Below are positions 16,565-21,227 of a DNA stretch of 21,227 bases, piece after piece; position 1 is the stretch's first letter; every line of letters begins with the position of its first letter. The position numbers were made by a program, and so were the translations under genes. Under the pieces are notes generated by a model that was given only the letters and a program-made list of their open reading frames with translations, searched no databases and had not been told where the DNA came from. The DNA lies in assembly GCA_004195315.1 (NCBI GenBank), contig SDWL01000009.1:1-21227 (forward strand), read 5' to 3'. This stretch comes from Lutibacter sp. GTDB lineage: Bacteria; Bacteroidota; Bacteroidia; Flavobacteriales; Flavobacteriaceae.

Positions 16565-17131
16565 TCATTCTAAATACTTTAATCTCATTTTTTCTTTAGC
16601 TTTCTTTAACAATTCTTCGCTATGATTGGCTAAATACGAAGCAAAAACACCTACACGAAATACTTCAAACTCAAATGAATCTCCTTTTGGATTGGCTGAC
16701 CCCATAGATTTCATCAAATGAAAAATAGTTCTCCGATACTTTATTGAATGTTCTAAAACCCCTTTTCCAATTTGATCTTTAGTATCAGGTTGGTATAATA
16801 AAGACATATACAAATCCCAATATTTTCTGTCATTTTGTAAAGAATTAAAGAATACATCAATAATGTTTGACAATACTTTTTTTGGATCATCATTTTCTTG
16901 ATAATTTAAAATCCTATCAATTTTTGAAAGTATCATTTTTACAATGGCATTTAGCAAAATCTCCTTTGAAGAGAAATGATAAAATAACAAACCTGTAGAT
17001 ATACCGGCTTCTTTGCAAATTGCGCCTGTTGAGGTTTTATGATACCCTTGGGATGCAAACATTTCTAAGGCAACATTTAAAATTTGTTGCTTGGCGTTTT
17101 TCTTGTCTTTTTTTAAGTTTCCTGTATTCAT
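16565..17131 (-). CDS. TetR-family transcriptional regulator
   Basis: This 188-residue regulator has the TetR/AcrR DNA-binding domain at about 14-60: QQILNVALEMFASQGYHKTS, then the recognition region ICKEAGISTGLLFYHFSSKEILL (38-60). A helical ligand-binding and dimer region fills the rest, and a C-terminal block resembles those of TetR_C-type acyl- or drug-responsive members. It is the first gene of the operon and lies 26 bases before the receptor gene, so it is probably autoregulated along with the pathway. A dyad 10 bases upstream of its ATG is a candidate operator. The inducer is likely the imported compound or its CoA thioester. It is divergent from comM. Confidence 0.92.
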   Translation of the reverse strand: MNTGNLKKDKKNAKQQILNVALEMFASQGYHKTSTGAICKEAGISTGLLFYHFSSKEILLNAIVKMILSKIDRILNYQENDDPKKVLSNIIDVFFNSLQNDRKYWDLYMSLLYQPDTKDQIGKGVLEHSIKYRRTIFHLMKSMGSANPKGDSFEFEVFRVGVFASYLANHSEELLKKAKEKMRLKYLE

Positions 17132-17140
17132 TATTATTAT

Positions 17141-17158
17141 TGACTAATCACTCAGTCA
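17141..17158 (-). promoter_or_regulatory. Candidate TetR operator
   Basis: TGACTAATCACTCAGTCA contains inverted arms TGACT and AGTCA separated by eight bases, with extra ACTC/AGTC repetition to 17160. It lies 10 bases before the ATG of the TetR gene, in its leader. Short dyads of the TGACT type next to their own gene are common for TetR-family operators. It is the only such dyad I see in the 213-base divergent spacer. Confidence 0.45.
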
Positions 17159-17186
17159 GTAAATGTAATTATTTATTTTAATTTTC

Positions 17187-17194
17187 CAAATTTA
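17187..17194 (-). promoter_or_regulatory. Candidate -7 element of the TetR-led operon
   Basis: On the minus strand 17194-17187 reads TAAATTTG, matching the Bacteroidota -7 consensus TANNTTTG. It lies about 56 bases upstream of the TetR ATG, so the candidate operator at 17141-17158 would fall just downstream of the start of transcription. No good TTTG -33 partner is present at the usual distance, so the call is tentative. Confidence 0.35.
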
Positions 17195-17344
17195 TTTTAA
17201 CATTATTTTCAGAATCTTACTATGATTGTTTTTAATTTTTACATTATCTATTAATATTGATCATTTTGCTTCCATTTTAAACAAAAGACATCTCATTAAT
17301 TTATTGCATCGATTTTTTGTCTATTTTTATGAAAATTAAAAAAT

Positions 17345-18880
17345 ATGCTAGTGAAAATTTTTGGCAGCGCCGTTTTTGGTGTTGAAGCCACTACAATTAC
17401 TGTGGAGGTAAATATTGATAAAGGAATTGGGTACCATCTGGTAGGTTTACCTGATAATGCCATAAAAGAAAGTAGTTATCGAATTTCTGCCGCCCTCAAT
17501 AACAACAACTACAAACTTCCTGGGAAAAAAATTACCATTAACATGGCTCCCGCTGATATGCGCAAAGAAGGCTCTGCTTATGATCTTACTTTAGCCGTTG
17601 GTATATTAGCTGCTTCAAATCAAATTAAATCAGATAAAATTGGGGAGTATTTAATAATGGGAGAACTTTCATTAGATGGAAGTTTACAACCTATAAAAGG
17701 TGCTTTACCAATTGCAATTAAAGCAAAAGAAGAAGGATTTAAAGGATTTATTTTACCAAAAAAAAACGCAAAAGAAGCTGCAATAGTTAGTGATTTAGAA
17801 GTGTTTGGTGTTGAAAATATTTTAGAGGTAATCAATTTTTTTGATGAAAAAATCGAATTAGAACGAACCATTATTGATACACAAGCAGAATTCAATAAAG
17901 AATTAGAAAATCCCGAATTTGATTTTGCAGATGTTAAGGGTCAAGAATCTGTTAAACGCTCTATGGAGATTGCTGCCGCAGGAGGACATAACATAATTCT
18001 AATTGGACCTCCAGGAAGTGGAAAAACAATGTTAAGCAAACGATTGCCTTCTATTTTACCTCCAATGACTTTACAAGAAGCATTAGAAACTACAAAAATA
18101 CATTCAGTAGTTGGAAAAGTTAAAGACACAGGTTTAATGGGACAACGACCATTTCGTGCTCCACATCATACAATTTCCGATGTTGCTTTGGTAGGCGGAG
18201 GCCAGTATCCACAGCCCGGAGAAATATCATTATCTCATAATGGTGTTTTATTTTTAGACGAATTACCCGAATTTAAAAGAAGTGTTTTGGAAGTTATGCG
18301 TCAACCTTTAGAAGATCGTGAAGTCACAATTTCAAGAGCACGGTTTACAGTTACCTATCCAAGTAGTTTTATGTTAGTAGCAAGTATGAATCCAAGTCCA
18401 AGTGGTTATTTCAATGATCCAGATGCTCCAGTTACCTCATCACCTGCTGAAATGCAACGTTATTTAAGTAAAATTTCTGGGCCACTTTTAGATAGAATTG
18501 ACATTCACATTGAAGTAAATCCAGTTCCATTTGAAAAACTTTCAGAAGAACGTCTTGCAGAACAAAGTAAATTAATTAGAGAGCGTGTTACAAAAGCCAG
18601 AGAAAAACAATCTGAACGGTTTATAGGGATAGAAAACACACATTACAATGCACAAATGACTGTCAAACACATTCGCGAATTTTGTAAATTAAATGAAGAA
18701 AGTAAAATACTTTTAAAAACAGCTATGGAACGTTTAAACTTATCAGCCAGAGCCTATGACAGAATTTTAAAAGTTTCAAGAACTATTTCAGATTTAGAAG
18801 GAACTGAAGAAATTTCTTCAGTTCATATTTCAGAAGCGATTCAATACAGAAGTTTGGACAGAGAGGGATGGTTGGGCTAA
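17345..18880 (+). CDS. comM: ComM/YifB family Mg-chelatase-like AAA+ ATPase
   Basis: This 511-residue protein matches the YifB/ComM family in length and order. An N-terminal S5-like ChlI domain (1-170, with MAPADMRKEGSAYDL at 67-81) is followed by an AAA+ domain with Walker A GPPGSGKT (221-228), RAPHHTISD (271-279) and Walker B VLFLDELPEF (301-310). The C-terminal lid is around 410-511. In Vibrio cholerae ComM is a hexameric helicase that aids branch migration during natural transformation, and a similar DNA-recombination role is likely. Most family members have MNPCPCGY plus two more Cys. Here the block reads MNPSPSGY (348-355) and the following Cys are also absent, so a metal-binding cluster cannot form. 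The gene stands alone, divergent from the TetR-led operon and convergent with the histidine kinase. Confidence 0.95.
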   Translation: MLVKIFGSAVFGVEATTITVEVNIDKGIGYHLVGLPDNAIKESSYRISAALNNNNYKLPGKKITINMAPADMRKEGSAYDLTLAVGILAASNQIKSDKIGEYLIMGELSLDGSLQPIKGALPIAIKAKEEGFKGFILPKKNAKEAAIVSDLEVFGVENILEVINFFDEKIELERTIIDTQAEFNKELENPEFDFADVKGQESVKRSMEIAAAGGHNIILIGPPGSGKTMLSKRLPSILPPMTLQEALETTKIHSVVGKVKDTGLMGQRPFRAPHHTISDVALVGGGQYPQPGEISLSHNGVLFLDELPEFKRSVLEVMRQPLEDREVTISRARFTVTYPSSFMLVASMNPSPSGYFNDPDAPVTSSPAEMQRYLSKISGPLLDRIDIHIEVNPVPFEKLSEERLAEQSKLIRERVTKAREKQSERFIGIENTHYNAQMTVKHIREFCKLNEESKILLKTAMERLNLSARAYDRILKVSRTISDLEGTEEISSVHISEAIQYRSLDREGWLG

Positions 18881-18976
18881 AAAATTATTGAGCGCAAATC
18901 TGTATCTTGTTTTTATTTAATTTTAAATTGTTATACCCAAAATAACTAAACAGATTTAGAATTAACCCTACTATAA

Positions 18977-20824
18977 TTATACAATACAGGGTAAATTAAA
19001 AATAAATTCACTTCCTTCTCCTATTTCACTTTCAACCCAAATTTTTCCACCGTGTTTTTCTACAAATTCTTTACATAGAATTAATCCAAGACCGGTTCCT
19101 GTTTCATTTTCAGTTCCATCTGTTGAAGGATTTTCACCAATATTGAATAATTTTGATTTTATATCTTCAGGAATCCCTACCCCATTGTCAATTACTTTTA
19201 TTTCAACATATTTATTATTTTCATAAGTTGCTAATTGTGCTTTAATCATAATCTCACCATTCTGTGGAGTGAATTTTACAGCATTTGATATTAAATTTCG
19301 CATAATTGTTGAAATCATATCTTTATCAACATTAACGTAAATATTTTCAGGTATTTGATTAATCAATTTTATAAATTTATTTTTAGCTGACTGATTTAAT
19401 AGTTCAATTGTATTTTCAGAAATTAAATATAAATTTGAATTTTCTGGATTAAATTTAATCATTCCCGTTTGTGAGCTGGACCAATCAAGCAAATTTTCAA
19501 GCAATTCAAAAGTGTGTTGCAGTCCTTTACTAATAAACCCAATGAATCGTTTCTTTTTTTCTACTTCGAGTTGGTCGAAATTTTCATCTAATATTTTCGA
19601 AAAACCAAGCATAGCGTTAAACGGACTTTTCAAATCATGTGCTATTATAGAAAAAAACTTGTCTTTGGTAACGTTTGCTTCTTTTAGTACATTTTCTACT
19701 TGTTTTCGTTCCTCAAATGATTTATGAAGATTTTCCGTCATAGAATTAAAGGATTCACAAAGACTTCCTACTTCATCGTTTTTACCAATATTTAATTTAA
19801 TTGGTTTTTTGTTCATACGGAAATTTGATACCGCCAGTTGAAGTTCAGTTAATGGATCCGTTAAAGTGCGTGAGAAAAATATTATTATCACAAATATTAC
19901 AACACTAATAAAAGTACAGGCAATAAAAGAATTGTATAGCATTTGATAAATAGGACTCATTATTTCATCGTAAGGTGCTGTGGAAAGTAAAGACCAATCG
20001 CCAACCTTTTCGGTTCCATATTCTGACAGGTCTGCATAACCTGAAATAACTTTTATGCCATTTGAATTTACATAAATAAGAAACCCATTTTCATCGCCTT
20101 CTAATTTTTGTTGTAAATCATTTATCAATAAATCAGGGTGTGGTTGTAAAATTTCAGTTTCTGGATTTGCTGTGATAATAATATCACCGGGATCATTAAC
20201 CAAGTAGGCATATTCATTTCCAATAGTACGCTCATCTATGTCAAATACCATTTCTCTTAAATATTCAATATTCACGAAACCAATTAACACGCCAATTACA
20301 TTTCCATTTAAATCAATTACATCACTTAACAATTCAATATCTAAAGGAGCTTCATTTTCTATCTCTTTTTGTGAAATTTTTGCTAGGTCAGAAATAAATA
20401 CATCTTCATTACCTCCATTTATTGTTTTGTGAAATTCCTCTACTATATCATCCTCGATATTTAAAATATTTACTCCTAGAAATTGTCGGTCTGATGAAGA
20501 AATAACGTTTCCTTTTTTATTAACAAACAAGATGTTTTCATAAAAAGGATATTGTATTACAACTCTTGATAAATAATTGGAAATAATTTCACTAGAACTT
20601 ATGCCGAATAATGGATTATTACTTAGTGCATTTAAGTCTTTCACCCTTGTAAACATGAAATTATCAATTGCTTTTGCAGATTGTCTTACATTATCTGCAA
20701 GCCTATTTCCTTCTTGTTGTTCAAAATGAGTCACCATAGAGAAATAGGTAATACTCATAAGGCTTACAGCAATTAAAAAAACTGTAGTTATAAAAGCAAT
20801 GTGTAATTTAGCTTTAATTTTCAT
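18977..20824 (-). CDS. Sensor histidine kinase with extracytoplasmic dCACHE domain
   Basis: This 615-residue membrane kinase has a first membrane segment at about 8-30 and a periplasmic double-CACHE-type ligand-binding region at about 35-290 (ILFVNKKGNVISSSDRQFLG near 98-117; EYAYLVNDPGDIIITANPE near 204-222). A second membrane segment at 299-318 and a HAMP linker at about 319-372 follow. The HisKA dimerisation domain has phospho-acceptor His396 in IAHDLKSPFNAMLGF. The HATPase domain shows Asn514 (NLISNAVKFTP), DNGVGIP (546-552) and GTGLGL (576-581). All kinase motifs are intact. No receiver domain is fused and no response regulator gene is in the window, so it is an orphan here. dCACHE sensors commonly bind small metabolites such as amino or organic acids, but the ligand is not predictable. 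It is convergent with comM. Confidence 0.93.
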   Translation of the reverse strand: MKIKAKLHIAFITTVFLIAVSLMSITYFSMVTHFEQQEGNRLADNVRQSAKAIDNFMFTRVKDLNALSNNPLFGISSSEIISNYLSRVVIQYPFYENILFVNKKGNVISSSDRQFLGVNILNIEDDIVEEFHKTINGGNEDVFISDLAKISQKEIENEAPLDIELLSDVIDLNGNVIGVLIGFVNIEYLREMVFDIDERTIGNEYAYLVNDPGDIIITANPETEILQPHPDLLINDLQQKLEGDENGFLIYVNSNGIKVISGYADLSEYGTEKVGDWSLLSTAPYDEIMSPIYQMLYNSFIACTFISVVIFVIIIFFSRTLTDPLTELQLAVSNFRMNKKPIKLNIGKNDEVGSLCESFNSMTENLHKSFEERKQVENVLKEANVTKDKFFSIIAHDLKSPFNAMLGFSKILDENFDQLEVEKKKRFIGFISKGLQHTFELLENLLDWSSSQTGMIKFNPENSNLYLISENTIELLNQSAKNKFIKLINQIPENIYVNVDKDMISTIMRNLISNAVKFTPQNGEIMIKAQLATYENNKYVEIKVIDNGVGIPEDIKSKLFNIGENPSTDGTENETGTGLGLILCKEFVEKHGGKIWVESEIGEGSEFIFNLPCIV

Positions 20825-21208
20825 ATATTATTCTTAGTTAGAACACTAGTAGTATTTAATTAATCTTGCACAAGGCAACCATATAATTACTATAGTGAGG
20901 AATTGTTCTTACTCTTTATTTAATTTTAATAATATTTTACCCGCTTACATTTTTGGAATAAAAATATTTTAAATTATTTATTGATTTTATTTGTAATGAC
21001 ATTTTTACAAAACACTAACTTAACTAAAATATGGTTAAAACTTATGCTATTTATTAATTTAGAATAATTATTAATATAGATAGTTATAATCCAGCAGAAT
21101 ACAATTCTGAAAAATCCTTAAGCTCTATTTAGTAACCAAGTTTCGGTTGAAGTATAGATACCTCTGTTTCGCACAGTGAAAGTAAGCTCTACCCAAGTTA
21201 TATATAAG
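20825..21208. other. Gene-free region to the contig edge
   Basis: About 380 bases upstream of the kinase gene hold no long open frame, no tRNA cloverleaf and no clear promoter that I can see. Most is very AT-rich. The last 90 bases or so (about 21115-21205) are visibly less AT-rich and contain a minus-strand frame of about 27 codons open to the edge, ending at a TAG near 21125. This could be the tail of a gene or repeat lying beyond the contig. Confidence 0.5.
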
Positions 21209-21227
21209 CTGTCTCTTATACACATCT
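21209..21227 (-). other. Tn5 mosaic-end sequencing adapter (artefact)
   Basis: The last 19 bases, CTGTCTCTTATACACATCT, are the exact reverse complement of the first 19. They are the tagmentation mosaic end, not genomic DNA. Confidence 0.97.

Noticed and set aside
7173..17131. Base-composition evidence that the catabolic operon was recently acquired
   Set aside because: Hand counts of single 60-base lines gave 27/60 G+C at 10621, 25/60 at 12241, 17/60 at 5221 and 23/60 in comM at 18421. Lines vary too much, and the housekeeping-type comM gene is also above the left part, so no clear island signal.
18896..18957. Inverted repeat AAATCTGT / ACAGATTT between comM and the kinase gene as a bidirectional terminator
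   Set aside because: The arms are only 8 bases with a 46-base loop and no compact hairpin or adjacent T-run.
21100..21205. tRNA or small structured RNA near the right edge
   Set aside because: No T-loop or acceptor-stem pairing could be found around the GGTTGAAGTA stretch.
1..21227. Inverted Tn5 mosaic ends as a composite transposon
   Set aside because: The ends are exactly the synthetic library sequence at the extreme termini, and no transposase or resistance gene lies between them.

Overview
The window looks like a chromosomal contig from a flavobacterium-type member of the Bacteroidota. The evidence is AT-rich DNA with no Shine-Dalgarno sites at gene starts, a Bacteroidota-type promoter (TTTG, 18 bases, TATCTTTG) ahead of the penicillin-acylase gene, a PD40/OmpA-type envelope protein, and a TonB-dependent receptor with an N-terminal carboxypeptidase-regulatory-like domain. 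Both outermost 19 bases (1-19 and 21209-21227) are inverted copies of the Tn5 mosaic end used in tagmentation libraries. They are technical sequence, so the genome-derived part is about 20-21208.

Left part (20-5958): a truncated TPR/PD40 OmpA-family gene on the minus strand, then on the plus strand an N-acetylmuramoyl-L-alanine amidase lipoprotein and a two-gene unit in which a penicillin-acylase-family hydrolase overlaps a LacI-family regulator by 8 bases.

Centre (6017-17131, all minus strand): a PHB-depolymerase-type secreted esterase lies downstream of an eight-gene, tightly packed operon. In transcription order the operon is a TetR regulator, TonB-dependent receptor, cytoplasmic alpha/beta hydrolase, sodium:solute symporter, SCP2-type thiolase, FabH-like thiolase-fold protein, AMP-forming acyl-CoA ligase and NAD-type short-chain dehydrogenase. 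My reading is a scavenging and catabolic pathway for a hydroxy-acid ester or similar acyl compound. The receptor imports it across the outer membrane, the symporter across the inner membrane, hydrolase(s) open the ester, the ligase makes the CoA thioester, the dehydrogenase oxidises the hydroxyl and the thiolase cleaves. There is no acyl-CoA dehydrogenase or enoyl-CoA hydratase, which fits a substrate that is already beta-hydroxylated. The substrate is unknown. The FabH-like protein keeps its cysteine but has Thr and Tyr where the family's catalytic His and Asn belong, so it is the most unusual enzyme here.

Right part (17345-20824): a ComM/YifB AAA+ ATPase on the plus strand, convergent with a dCACHE-HAMP histidine kinase on the minus strand, then about 380 bases without a recognisable gene up to the adapter. 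No rRNA, tRNA, CRISPR array or intact insertion sequence was seen.
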